Positions 1-8,026 of a stretch of 21,194 nt of DNA are shown here, piece after piece. How positions within the stretch are numbered: position 1 is the stretch's first letter; the number at the start of each line of letters is the position of its first letter. Below the pieces are notes generated by a model that saw only the letters and a program-made list of their open reading frames with translations, searched no databases and had not been told where the DNA came from. The position numbers and the translations under genes are program-made. The stretch comes from SIG673 sp045638685 (lineage in GTDB: Bacteria; Bacillota; Clostridia; Oscillospirales; CAG-272), in assembly GCA_045638685.1 (NCBI GenBank), contig JAZUBT010000040.1, positions 1 to 21,194 on the forward strand. Reading direction: 5' to 3'.

Positions 1-180
1 CAAAATCTCCGCTTCCGTCGCCTTCGGATTCTCCTCTGTGAATTTCACCAGAGCGTCCATTTGCGTCTTGTTCTTCAACATCCAAGTTATCATTTCCGTT
101 GCTTCGTCTGATACTCCAATATGTATCAAAATCCTCATAAAGGCTTTCACTAACTCTCTGTTCTTCTCTGTGATTATCAT
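1..180 (-). CDS. Small nested ORF with strong RBS, partial at left edge
   Basis: An ATG at 180 follows AAGAGGT with a 5-nt gap and opens a frame of 60 codons to the window edge, in the +1 frame relative to the large polyvalent-protein frame. The product starts MIITEKNRELVKAFMRI, is helical-looking and amphipathic, and ends in FTEENPKATEAEIL at the edge. It resembles small hypothetical proteins of clostridial phages (recalled impression). Its NPK-x-T-x-AE-x-L motif is shared with the other nested ORF at 633-451, which lies in the same frame. The overlapping part of the large frame is hydrophilic linker (GEIHRGESEGDGSGDF). Function is not recognised. Confidence 0.5.
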   Translation of the reverse strand, partial: MIITEKNRELVKAFMRILIHIGVSDEATEMITWMLKNKTQMDALVKFTEENPKATEAEIL

Positions 181-1978
181 TTTTTACCTCTTTTCTTAAA
201 GTTCTAATTGCTTCCGCATTTTCCGGCGTATCTTTGATAGAGAGGAGAGTTCCGTATCTTTCCTCGGTGTCGTCCGCTACAAGCTTATTCCAAGTGTTGT
301 CTTGGGGATTGTAAAGAACTTTGATATCGCCAGGTTTAGTCTTTGAAGAAAACGCCCACTGCATGGCCGTAGTGTTGTATTGACTGTAATATGTATGCTT
401 CTTTCCTTTATATCCGCTATTATTCGCACCGTTGTTTTTCAGCGCGAATTTTATTCCTCCGTTATTCCCATTTTCGCCAAGAACTCCGCTTTGGTTATTT
501 TCGGATTGTCGCGTATCAGCTGATAGCTCTTTTCCAGGTTTTTGTTGTCTATCGCTCGACCTACGGCTATCATATCCACCTCCAAACTTTGAAGGTAGTC
601 CATCACTAACACACCCTTTTGATACTGCGTCATTATACTTTCTCCTTACATATTCAACTCTTAATTCGGCATCATCAATTTCAATTATTTCTGTTACACC
701 TACTCTTATGGTGCTTCCATCTTTCCCAGAATGAACAATATAAACACGATCACCTAAATCAACTGCAATTTCATCGGCAATACCGTCTGTATCGCCATAG
801 AGTTTTTTTAGTTTATCCTGAAGAGCTCGGTGAATTTCTTTGCTCACAGAAATATAGCGTGCTTGTTTTCTATTATACTTTATTTTCCCGTCAGTGTCAA
901 CCCTATTTTTATCGCTGTTTTCGGTAAAATTTTTATTATTTTTTTCAGATTTTTGTTTTTCTAACTTGACATTTATTGCGTTTTGGAGTATAATAGTTAT
1001 AAAGAGATGTTTGTTCTCCTCATTGACCCCTGTCGTAAGCAGGTGTGTTTTTGTGGGGTTCATCGTCTCTTTTTCTATTGCAACATTGTGAAGATACAGA
1101 TATTGTGTCTGTGCATCTCTTTGAAGCATAACGCCCATATAGTAATTACTATTACCAATTTTTATAGGAGCACAAACAACTATTCTATCAACACCTCCGT
1201 CTTTTTTTCCATGAAAAATTACTTTCCCATGTTCAATAACTTCGGGAATTGCTTCAATAGATGCAATTTTGGTTGCAGTTATGCCGTGTCTTATCTCTGA
1301 TTTAACACTTGATTTTCCAAGGGAAATATCTCCGTAAACATCTGAATATATTGAATTACCAAGACTTGCAAAGTATTCCTCGAAAATAAGACTGGGAGCT
1401 TTGCCCGTTTTTTCAAGCTTGCTCGCATCAATATTTGCTACCGGAGCCATATCGGCAAGCTTATTAATATTTTCGGCTATATCCTCTTTTGTAAAGGACG
1501 GATATTTTATAGCGTATCTAATTTTTTCATTAGATGCGCTTTTTTCATTTTCTTTTTCCGGAGAATGTGAAAGTATGTATTTTACAAGAGCTTTGTCCCC
1601 AGCCTTGCGCGCTGCGGCAAGATATAAATCCTCTGCCTTTTGAAGCAGTTTCTGTTGCGCTTTCGTAGATTTGCTTTCAACCTTTGAAAAAGCTTTTTTA
1701 AGATTAAGGATTTTGTCAATAATCTTTCTTGCAAGCGAGCGCTCGGAAGCCACAAGCTTGTCTATAAACGCTTCGTTGCCGAGGAGATACTCCGTTTCAT
1801 GCGCCGCTACCTCGGTAATAAACGCATTGTATATTTTGCTTTCCTCTTTTGTAAGTTCGGTACCGTTCTTTATCTTTTCGGAAATCGCATTTATTTTATT
1901 TTCATTAAATCCGTAATTCTTGCCGAACACCTCGCTGTAAGCTCTGTTCCCCTCTTTACTTTTTTCAGAGATAAAAAA
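1..1978 (-). CDS. Large phage/mobile-element polyvalent protein, 5'-truncated, runs off left edge
   Basis: A single frame stays open for about 659 codons from the luxS terminator to the left edge. It has no ATG until about 1452 and no ribosome site near its opening; the nearest in-frame upstream stop is at 2014-2012, inside the luxS 3' end. From the N-terminus it shows a helical segment (about 1900-1560, including AAHETEYLLGNEAF and SLARKIIDKILNLKKAF), then a beta-rich domain (about 1260-1040, VVCAPIKIGNSNYYMGVML and YLYLHNVAIEKE). A K/N-rich linker (about 970-880) leads to a second domain (about 870-600, RYISVSKEIHRALQDKL and DEIAVDLGDRVYIVHSG). Another linker ends in GGIKFALK, and a further domain (about 420-200) contains TTAMQWAFSSKTKPGDI. 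The 1260-1040 domain resembles the PBECR/MuF_C nuclease-like domains of phage and ICE polyvalent proteins; this is recalled family resemblance, not a search. Lack of a start and collision with luxS suggest an N-terminally truncated remnant, possibly a pseudogene. Confidence 0.7.
451..633 (-). CDS. 60-residue nested ORF with strong RBS inside the polyvalent-protein frame
   Basis: The ATG at 633 is preceded by AAGGAG (647-642) with an 8-nt spacer, a near-ideal ribosome site. The 60-codon product starts MTQYQKGVLVMDYLQSLEVD and ends DNPKITKAEFLAKMGITEE. It lies in the +1 frame of the large ORF, which stays open through it and encodes there a low-complexity linker (SENNQSGVLGENGNNGG). An exact consensus minus-strand promoter at 900-872 lies about 230 nt upstream and could transcribe it independently. 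The C-terminal motif is shared with the second nested ORF at 180. It may be a real overprinted phage gene or a chance open frame; the ribosome site and protein-like residue pattern favour the former. Function unknown. Confidence 0.5.
   Translation of the reverse strand: MTQYQKGVLVMDYLQSLEVDMIAVGRAIDNKNLEKSYQLIRDNPKITKAEFLAKMGITEE
872..900 (-). promoter_or_regulatory. Perfect consensus promoter inside the polyvalent-protein frame (minus)
   Basis: TTGACA (900-895) and TATAAT (877-872) are separated by exactly 17 bp. All 12 consensus bases match, as in the glnN, LRR-lipoprotein and tRNA promoters of this window. It sits within codons for VDTDGKIKYN and points at the nested ORF at 633-451. Confidence 0.55.
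966..994 (+). promoter_or_regulatory. Perfect consensus promoter inside the polyvalent-protein frame (plus)
   Basis: TTGACA (966-971) and TATAAT (989-994) are separated by exactly 17 bp on the plus strand, antisense to the large frame. It is divergent to the promoter at 900-872. A start near 1001 would coincide with the left arm of a self-complementary segment ending in a T-run. Confidence 0.55.
1001..1076 (+). ncRNA. Candidate antisense small RNA in mobile-element region
   Basis: The segment starts 7 nt after an exact TATAAT box. Its 5' end AAAGAGATG (1001-1009) pairs with CGTCTCTTT (1064-1072) in 9 pairs, one of them G-U, directly followed by T residues as in an intrinsic terminator. An inner stem pairs TGACCCC (1024-1030) with GGGG-T-TCA (1055-1062), one T bulged. 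A transcript of about 75 nt would be antisense to the large polyvalent-protein mRNA. No known RNA family is recognised. A phage regulatory RNA or an antitoxin-type RNA is possible but unproven. Confidence 0.35.
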
Positions 1979-2001
1979 GACAGGTAAACCCTGTCCTTTT
2001 T
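1973..2001 (-). terminator. luxS intrinsic terminator, T-runs on both strands
   Basis: On the minus strand GACAGG and CCTGTC (1995-1990 and 1984-1979) form a 6-bp stem with a 5-nt loop, followed by six T (1978-1973). On the plus strand CTTTTT follows the stem. It begins a few bases after the luxS stop. The truncated mobile-element frame opens at its T-run. Confidence 0.75.
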
Positions 2002-2004
2002 CAT

Positions 2005-2460
2005 TTAGCAATTATACTTAAAATCAACGTTATAGCTTTTCAGAACGTCAAGATACGCTCTCGCTTCCGCCTTTGCCTTTGAAAGGTCAAGCTCTCGGTA
2101 GTTTCCGCATTCCTTTCGCGTGTTCCCGAACATCTCTCCATCGTGGCTTACGATGTTTTCAAGAGCCAAAAGCGTTTCCTTTAATACCGTTTCGGGCGCC
2201 TCTCCGCGTACAAGCAGGTAAAAGCCCGTTCTGCATCCCATAGGACCGAAATAAATGACGCTTTCCCCTATCGCGGAATTTCTTATATACGTCGCAAACA
2301 TGTGCTCCACGGAGTGCATGGTTACGTTATCCATATATTCTCCGTTATTCGGCTTTCGCGTTCGCATATCGTAGGTTATAATATCTCCGTCAATTCTTGA
2401 AATATAAATTCCCCTTTCTATAAAATCGTGGTCAACGTTAAAGCTCTCAATTCTGTTCAT
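2005..2460 (-). CDS. luxS: S-ribosylhomocysteine lyase LuxS
   Basis: LuxS cleaves S-ribosylhomocysteine to homocysteine and the autoinducer-2 precursor DPD, in the cytoplasmic activated-methyl cycle. The 151-residue length is normal. The metal-binding HxxEH motif is HSVEH (H49, E52, H53). C76 in MGCRTGF matches the catalytic cysteine and C118 in KECGN the third metal ligand. The ATG follows AAAGGA at good spacing. It lies 66 bp after glnN with a hairpin between and too little room after that hairpin for its own promoter, so it is probably co-transcribed by read-through or started inside the glnN 3' end. A terminator follows immediately. No SAM-responsive leader was seen. Confidence 0.95.
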   Translation of the reverse strand: MNRIESFNVDHDFIERGIYISRIDGDIITYDMRTRKPNNGEYMDNVTMHSVEHMFATYIRNSAIGESVIYFGPMGCRTGFYLLVRGEAPETVLKETLLALENIVSHDGEMFGNTRKECGNYRELDLSKAKAEARAYLDVLKSYNVDFKYNC

Positions 2461-2494
2461 CTCTATTTTCCTTTGACTGTTTTGAAAATTTCAT

Positions 2495-2521
2495 AATGCC
2501 GCCGTTAGGTACGGCGGCATT
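2495..2521. terminator. Strong hairpin between glnN and luxS
   Basis: AATGCCGCCGT (2495-2505) and its exact complement (2511-2521) form an 11-bp GC-rich stem with a 5-nt loop, just after the glnN stop. The T-run (2520-2525) is on the plus-strand side. In the direction of glnN transcription the stem is followed only by TATGAAATTTTC. It may therefore attenuate or mark an mRNA end rather than fully terminate. Confidence 0.6.
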
Positions 2522-2526
2522 TTTTA

Positions 2527-4623
2527 TTATTTATCAATGTAATACGTAAGGTCTCCGTAGCTCGGAACAGGCCAATATTCGGCTGCTGTAATTTTCTCCA
2601 TAGCGTCAATGCTTTCACGCAGCTTTTCCATCGTCGGTATAACCTTATAGCAGAAGCCCTCTGCCTGCGCCTTATGGTCTGCGCCCTTTATTGCCTCGGA
2701 AATCGCCGCAGAAAGCTCGGAAACGGTCTCGTACGCCATTTCGTTAAGCGTGGTAAGCTTCTCTATAAGCGTAAATTCGATTTTGCAGGAAATGTCCTTA
2801 CAAACAGAGAGCTTATTCTGCGCGGTTTTCGCAAGAGCGGAGATATACTTTTCAACCGCGGGGATATACTCGCGCTTTGCCATTTCAACCATGGTAAGTG
2901 CTTCGATATTTACGGTTTTAGCGTAATTTTCGTAAAGAATTTCCTTACGCGACTCTATTTCGGTGCGGCTCATAACGCCGTTTCTTTCGAAAAGCGCGAT
3001 ATTCTTTTCGGCAGTAAAGGTTCCGAAAGCGTCGTATGACTTCTTTATGTTGGGAAGTCCCCTTCTTTCCGCTTCCTCCTCCCACTCCGCCGAGTAACCG
3101 TTTCCGTTAAATATAACTCTCTTATGCTTTGTAAAGGTTGCCTTTATTATCTTTTTGACGTCGCTGTCAAAGCTTTCTGAGCCCTCAAGCTTATCGGCAA
3201 ACTCGCGAAGCACGTCGGCAACCGCGGTATTAAGAACTATGTTCGGAAGCGCGATATTCTGCGACGATCCAAGCATTCTGAACTCAAACTTGTTTCCGGT
3301 AAACGCAAACGGCGAGGTTCTGTTTCTGTCGGCGGTATCCTGTCTGAACGTAGGAAGCGACGGGACTCCGAGATCCATCATTTTGCCCTTTGAATGCTTA
3401 CGCGATTTGCCCTCCACGATGGAATCGACAACCTCCATAAGCTCGTCTCCAATAAACATAGATACGATAGCCGGCGGCGCCTCGTTGGCGCCAAGACGGT
3501 GGTCGTTACCCGCTGAAGCTACCGACATACGGAGAAGGTCGGCGTACTCGTCAACAACCCTTACAATAGCCGCGAAAATAAGAAGAAATTGCAGATTTTC
3601 CTCCGGTGTTTCGCCGGGATTTACAAGGTTTTTACCCGAATCAAGGGAGATTGACCAGTTATTGTGCTTACCTGAGCCGTTAACCCCCGCAAACGGTTTT
3701 TCGTGCAGGAGACAGACAAGGCCGTGCTCCTCTGCTATACGTTTCATATACTCCATTATAAGGAGATTCTGGTCAACCGCGAGGTTTGTGGTTGCGTATA
3801 TCGGCGCAAGCTCGTGCTGAGACGGAGCCGCCTCGTTATGCTTTGTTTTCGAGTTAATTCCGAGAGACCAGAGAGCCGCGTCAAGGTCGTGCATATACCT
3901 GCTTACCCTTGTTTTAAGCGTTCCGTAATAGTGGTCCTCCATCTCCTGTCCCTTAGGCGCGGGCGCTCCGAAAAGCGTTCTGCCGGAATATATAAGGTCC
4001 TTACGTTTTCTGTAATCATCCTTGTCGATAAGGAAGTATTCCTGCTCCGCTCCTACTGTACTGCATACTCTTTTAGAGGTTGTGTCGCCGAAAAGTCTTA
4101 CTATTCGTAGGGCCTGCTCGTTTATCGCGTCCATTGAACGGAGAAGCGGCGTTTTGGTGTCAAGAGCCTCGCCCGTGTAAGCGCAAAAAGCTGTCGGTAT
4201 GTAAAGAGAGCCGTCCTTTACAAAGGCGGGAGACGCTGGATCCCACGCGGTATATCCTCTTGCCTCAAAAGTCGCTCTGATGCCTCCCGTCGGGAAGGAA
4301 GAAGCGTCGGATTCACCCTTTATAAGCTCTTTGCCGGAAAACTCCATTATAACCTTACAGCTGCCAAACGGCGCGATAAAGGCGTCGTGCTTTTCAGCGG
4401 TTACACCTGTAAGCGGCTGGAACCAATGGGTATAGTGGGTAGCTCCCTTTTCGATAGCCCAGTCCTTCATTGCGTTAGCAACGCAGTCGGCTATGGTAGG
4501 ATCTATCGCTTTACCCGTGGCAATTGTTTTGGTTAAGGATTTATAGACCTCTTTCGGAAGTCTCTCTCTCATAACCTGGTCGTTAAAAACCATACTTCCG
4601 AAAATTTCAGGTACGTTTATCAT
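2527..4623 (-). CDS. glnN: Glutamine synthetase type III
   Basis: It makes glutamine from glutamate, ammonia and ATP. At 698 residues it has the size of GSIII enzymes (about 700), much longer than GSI. The N-terminal GSIII-specific region is followed by the catalytic domain with GAEQEYF (191-197), HNEAAPSQHE (262-271) and GVNGSGKHNNWS (313-324). These are the metal/ATP/glutamate site segments in their GSIII form. The ATG follows GGAGGA with a 10-nt spacer. An exact consensus promoter at 4715-4687 gives a leader of about 57 nt, with no riboswitch or clear operator. The hairpin after the stop separates it from luxS. Confidence 0.96.
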   Translation of the reverse strand: MINVPEIFGSMVFNDQVMRERLPKEVYKSLTKTIATGKAIDPTIADCVANAMKDWAIEKGATHYTHWFQPLTGVTAEKHDAFIAPFGSCKVIMEFSGKELIKGESDASSFPTGGIRATFEARGYTAWDPASPAFVKDGSLYIPTAFCAYTGEALDTKTPLLRSMDAINEQALRIVRLFGDTTSKRVCSTVGAEQEYFLIDKDDYRKRKDLIYSGRTLFGAPAPKGQEMEDHYYGTLKTRVSRYMHDLDAALWSLGINSKTKHNEAAPSQHELAPIYATTNLAVDQNLLIMEYMKRIAEEHGLVCLLHEKPFAGVNGSGKHNNWSISLDSGKNLVNPGETPEENLQFLLIFAAIVRVVDEYADLLRMSVASAGNDHRLGANEAPPAIVSMFIGDELMEVVDSIVEGKSRKHSKGKMMDLGVPSLPTFRQDTADRNRTSPFAFTGNKFEFRMLGSSQNIALPNIVLNTAVADVLREFADKLEGSESFDSDVKKIIKATFTKHKRVIFNGNGYSAEWEEEAERRGLPNIKKSYDAFGTFTAEKNIALFERNGVMSRTEIESRKEILYENYAKTVNIEALTMVEMAKREYIPAVEKYISALAKTAQNKLSVCKDISCKIEFTLIEKLTTLNEMAYETVSELSAAISEAIKGADHKAQAEGFCYKVIPTMEKLRESIDAMEKITAAEYWPVPSYGDLTYYIDK

Positions 4624-4686
4624 TTTGTCTTATCCTCCGTTTTAATAAAGGGCGAAAGCTATTGCTTTGCGTATTTTTACTTTTTA

Positions 4687-4715
4687 ATTATACACAAAAT
4701 TACATTCTTTGTCAA
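4687..4715 (-). promoter_or_regulatory. glnN promoter, perfect consensus
   Basis: TTGACA (4715-4710), a 17-bp spacer and TATAAT (4692-4687) lie about 65 bp upstream of the glnN ATG, just after the terminator of the preceding LRR gene. Confidence 0.85.
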
Positions 4716-4749
4716 TATATTATAAAATAATTTATTGTATTATTTATTA

Positions 4750-4782
4750 AAGATAAGGCAGAGCCGTTTTCAGCTCTGCCTT
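4750..4782 (-). terminator. Terminator of the LRR lipoprotein gene
   Basis: AAGGCAGAGC and GCTCTGCCTT (4755-4764, 4773-4782) form a 10-bp stem with an 8-nt loop. On the minus strand it is followed by TTATCTTT. It separates the LRR gene from the glnN promoter. Confidence 0.7.
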
Positions 4783-4879
4783 TAAGTTATTAAGATACGT
4801 AATCACATTTTACCAAAATTTCAAACGCCTTTTATTATACAATTCCAAGGCAAACCTCATTCGGCGCCGTAAAGCTCGT

Positions 4880-7800
4880 TTATTTCTTTCCTTCGGGGTA
4901 TTTTACAAGCTCTTTTCCGTTTTTGATACAGTACAGAACGCCGTCCTCCGACGTGTAATCCGCGTTGTATTCGGAAACGGTTATTTTTTCAAGCGAGGTA
5001 CAGCCGTCAAACGCACCCGTGCCGATATTTTCGACAAGAGCGCCGAGCTTAATTTCGGTTATTGCCGTACAGCCGTAAAAGGCTCTCTCGGAAATGACAG
5101 TAACGTCCCCCGGAAGCTCAATAACTCCGTTTAATTTAGCGCAGCCCTCAAACGCGGATACGCCGATATAATCAACACTTGCTTGCAAAAGAGTCGAGCC
5201 AAAGTATATTTTAAAAAGCTCCGAGCATCCGTAAAATGCTCTGTCGGATACTGTTTCAACGTTGTCCCCAAGCGTTAAGGTAAATATTTCCTTACAATCC
5301 TCAAAAGCCGAGGCGGAAATTGTCTGAACACTACCTTCGAGTTTAACTCGGAATAAATAATCGCAGCTGTAAAACGCGAGCTCACCGATATTAATTACGT
5401 CGCCCGAAATTTCTATCTCGCTTATCTTATCGCAGTCGTAAAAGGCGTACTCGCCGATTTCCGTTACCTTTCCTTTTACGGTTACGTCTTTGACGGTATC
5501 AATATCGTAAAACGCGTACGGATATACCTTATAGCCATAGCCCTCGTGGTTTTCGGGAAGCGTTATTTCTCCGCCTAAGCCGGCGTATTTTACAAGATAA
5601 CGTACCGGATTATGGTATATATCCTGCTGGTACTTGTAAAAGAGGTAATCGCCCTGCTTTTCTATAAGCGTGCTGCTTCCGACGTTTTCGGCATAATAGC
5701 CGAGATATCCGTTAGCTGCGCTTCCCTTGGTAACGTAATTATACTCCTGCACAACCTCGATAAGAGAAATGCAGTCGTAGAAGGCTTTTTCGCCTATGGA
5801 GCTCAGCCAAACGCTTGAAATGTCAACGCTAACCAGTCCGTGGCAGCCGTAAAAGGCGTGCTTTTCTATTTCCGATATATGAGCCGGGACGGTATAGAAA
5901 TTGAGGGACGTTGCGTATCTGAACGCGCCCTCGGGGATAGCTGAAACGCCTGTTCCGATAGAAATTTCCTTAACCGACGAGCAGTATTCGAAGGCGTATT
6001 TACCAAGCTCTGTAACGTTATTGCCTATCTCTACACTCGGCAGAGACGAGCAGCCTGAAAAGGCGTAGTCCCCTACCGACGTAACGCTATCCGGAAGATT
6101 AAGCGAGGCAAGCTTTTTACAGCCGTAAAATGCGCTATTGCCTATGCTCTGCACACCGCCTCCAAAGGCTACCGAGGTAAGTCCCGCGCAGCCGTAAAAC
6201 GCACCGTCGCCTATTTCCGTTACCGTATTTGAAAGCGTTACGGTTGCAAGCTCCGTGCAGTTTTTAAACGCATTGCTCGGCACCGTTTTTCCCTTTATTT
6301 CAAGCCATTTAAGCTTATCCGTATTTATAAACGAGCGAGCAGACGCCGAAATGCTTGCGTAGGTTAAATTATCGGTGTTTTTAAGTGCGTTTTCGGCAAC
6401 GGATACAATGCTTTCGGGCAGGGTTATTCCGCTGAAATTTCGAAGTCCCGTGGCAACGTGGGTTACGGGATAATCTCCGTAAACGGCTGGAATTATAATT
6501 CTTTTCCCGTTACAGTCTCCTCCCGAAACGGTATATGAAATACCGTCGGAATTTAACGTAAAGCTAAAGCTTCCGCTAGATTTTTTACAATCAGTAAAAA
6601 TTCTGAGATTTTCGGGATTAAAGCCGCTATTCCACCCTGTGGGCACTGCTGCGCCGACATAAAATATATCTAAATTACAGTCGTCAAACGCGTTTTCCGA
6701 TATAGAGGTAACGGAGCTTGGAATTACGATAAAATCAAGCCCCTCGCAGCCCTTAAAGGCGTTTTCACCTATTTTTTCAAGCCCCTGCGGAAGCTTTACC
6801 TCTTTCAGGTATTTAACTCCGTTAAACGTTTCAGCCGCTATCTCTTTAACGGGCAGTCCGTTAACGCTTTGCGGAACGTTAACTCTGTCTCTGTTTTCTG
6901 TGCCGAGCCCTATGACCGTATAATAGCTTTTGTCGGAGGAAAGCTGATATTCAAGGCTTCGATCAGCCGCATCGCCCTCGCCCGTGCTTATACTGCCTTC
7001 GGCGGTACTTCCCAAAACAAAGCTGATTTTTTCTCCGCTTATCCTTGCATCAATATTTACCTTTACCGTGTTGTGCGGATCAATTGAAACGATAAATCTG
7101 TATTTTACCGTTCCTTCCTCGGAAAAATTAAGGAAAAACGTTGCGTCCATTCCCGTTTTATCCGACGTTACGTCTTTTGTCGGAAATTCCTCGATACCAA
7201 AGCTGAAATCGTTTGTTATAAGAACTCCGTTTTCCCAGATCGCATCAGGGTATCTTACGTTAATACGAATCGATGCCCTATCCGTTTCTGTAATGCCAAC
7301 CGGCTCGTAAAGCTTATAATCAATAACGGCGTAATACCTTTCTCCCACCTTCATCGAAAGGGTGTTCTTTAGCTTGGAGTCAATATCCCCCGATTTATAA
7401 TCGCTGTCGGCAATAAATTTTATCGACGACTCCGTTTTCACGTGCTTTTCATAAGCGGCCTGCTTTTCGCATCGAACACCGTTATCCCAGTTATAATCTG
7501 CGCCCGCCTTAAAATACGCGTCAACGCTTATATTTATCTCCTCGCCGAAGCCCTCGTAAAGGCTGAATCCGACGGCAACGTAATAATCGGATTTTTTCTT
7601 ATACGCGGAGTTTTCGATAAGCAGCGCGTCATAAGCTCCGGTATATGAATTTTTTTCTTTGGTAATTTTCAAATAATCGGAGCTTTCGCGCTCGGTAATA
7701 AAATACTGTCCGTCAATTATCGATGCACCGCTAAAATTTACCGTCAATTTGTGCGCGTCGGCGTCTTTAAGGAAGGCAAGAACGTAATAGTTTTTCCCTT

Positions 7801-8026
7801 CGACGAGATATTTTTCGTCGTGCTTGCTTAACTCCTTTACCGAAAAGCGCGATATATCTCCAATCAGAGATTTTACGTTTTTATTAAAAATATCCTCGGT
7901 AACAACTATGATTCCGCTTTCACCGTCTGCATCCCTATCCTTTTTGCAGCCGGAAAAGGCGAAAAGCGAACTTACGGTAACAACGATAAGTATTAGCCAA
8001 AGCGCTTTTTTTGAATATTTTTTCAT
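4880..8026 (-). CDS. Surface lipoprotein with BspA-type leucine-rich repeats
   Basis: This is a 1048-residue secreted lipoprotein. A lysine-rich start, a hydrophobic stretch and the lipobox AFSGC (C27) form a type II signal peptide. About 300 beta-rich residues follow, with three similar modules (YYVLAF, YYVAVGFSLYEG, YYAVIDYKLYEP; two with NWDNGV/IWENGV). From about residue 370 run some 20 BspA/TpLRR (LRR_5) repeats of the type AFYGC-x-x-L-x-x-V. They are interrupted around 770-840 by a tyrosine-rich non-LRR segment, then resume to the end. The start at 8026 is chosen because GGAGAG lies 4 nt before that ATG; the TTG 18 nt upstream would place this site inside the gene. Family members often bind host or matrix proteins; the ligand here is unknown. 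It has its own perfect promoter and terminator. Confidence 0.9.
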   Translation of the reverse strand: MKKYSKKALWLILIVVTVSSLFAFSGCKKDRDADGESGIIVVTEDIFNKNVKSLIGDISRFSVKELSKHDEKYLVEGKNYYVLAFLKDADAHKLTVNFSGASIIDGQYFITERESSDYLKITKEKNSYTGAYDALLIENSAYKKKSDYYVAVGFSLYEGFGEEINISVDAYFKAGADYNWDNGVRCEKQAAYEKHVKTESSIKFIADSDYKSGDIDSKLKNTLSMKVGERYYAVIDYKLYEPVGITETDRASIRINVRYPDAIWENGVLITNDFSFGIEEFPTKDVTSDKTGMDATFFLNFSEEGTVKYRFIVSIDPHNTVKVNIDARISGEKISFVLGSTAEGSISTGEGDAADRSLEYQLSSDKSYYTVIGLGTENRDRVNVPQSVNGLPVKEIAAETFNGVKYLKEVKLPQGLEKIGENAFKGCEGLDFIVIPSSVTSISENAFDDCNLDIFYVGAAVPTGWNSGFNPENLRIFTDCKKSSGSFSFTLNSDGISYTVSGGDCNGKRIIIPAVYGDYPVTHVATGLRNFSGITLPESIVSVAENALKNTDNLTYASISASARSFINTDKLKWLEIKGKTVPSNAFKNCTELATVTLSNTVTEIGDGAFYGCAGLTSVAFGGGVQSIGNSAFYGCKKLASLNLPDSVTSVGDYAFSGCSSLPSVEIGNNVTELGKYAFEYCSSVKEISIGTGVSAIPEGAFRYATSLNFYTVPAHISEIEKHAFYGCHGLVSVDISSVWLSSIGEKAFYDCISLIEVVQEYNYVTKGSAANGYLGYYAENVGSSTLIEKQGDYLFYKYQQDIYHNPVRYLVKYAGLGGEITLPENHEGYGYKVYPYAFYDIDTVKDVTVKGKVTEIGEYAFYDCDKISEIEISGDVINIGELAFYSCDYLFRVKLEGSVQTISASAFEDCKEIFTLTLGDNVETVSDRAFYGCSELFKIYFGSTLLQASVDYIGVSAFEGCAKLNGVIELPGDVTVISERAFYGCTAITEIKLGALVENIGTGAFDGCTSLEKITVSEYNADYTSEDGVLYCIKNGKELVKYPEGKK

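Noticed and set aside
983..1300. Plus-strand ORF of 105 codons beginning near the plus promoter
   Set aside because: It has no ribosome site at its start, an odd Cys/Phe/Asn-rich composition, and lies antisense to protein-like codons of the large frame. The small-RNA reading fits the hairpin and T-run better.
2461..2526. SAM or SAH riboswitch before luxS
   Set aside because: The gap is only 66 bp and filled by a simple hairpin with no riboswitch core.
3155..3820. 221-codon plus-strand ORF antisense to glnN
   Set aside because: It is a shadow of the conserved glnN codons, with no ribosome site or recognisable domain.
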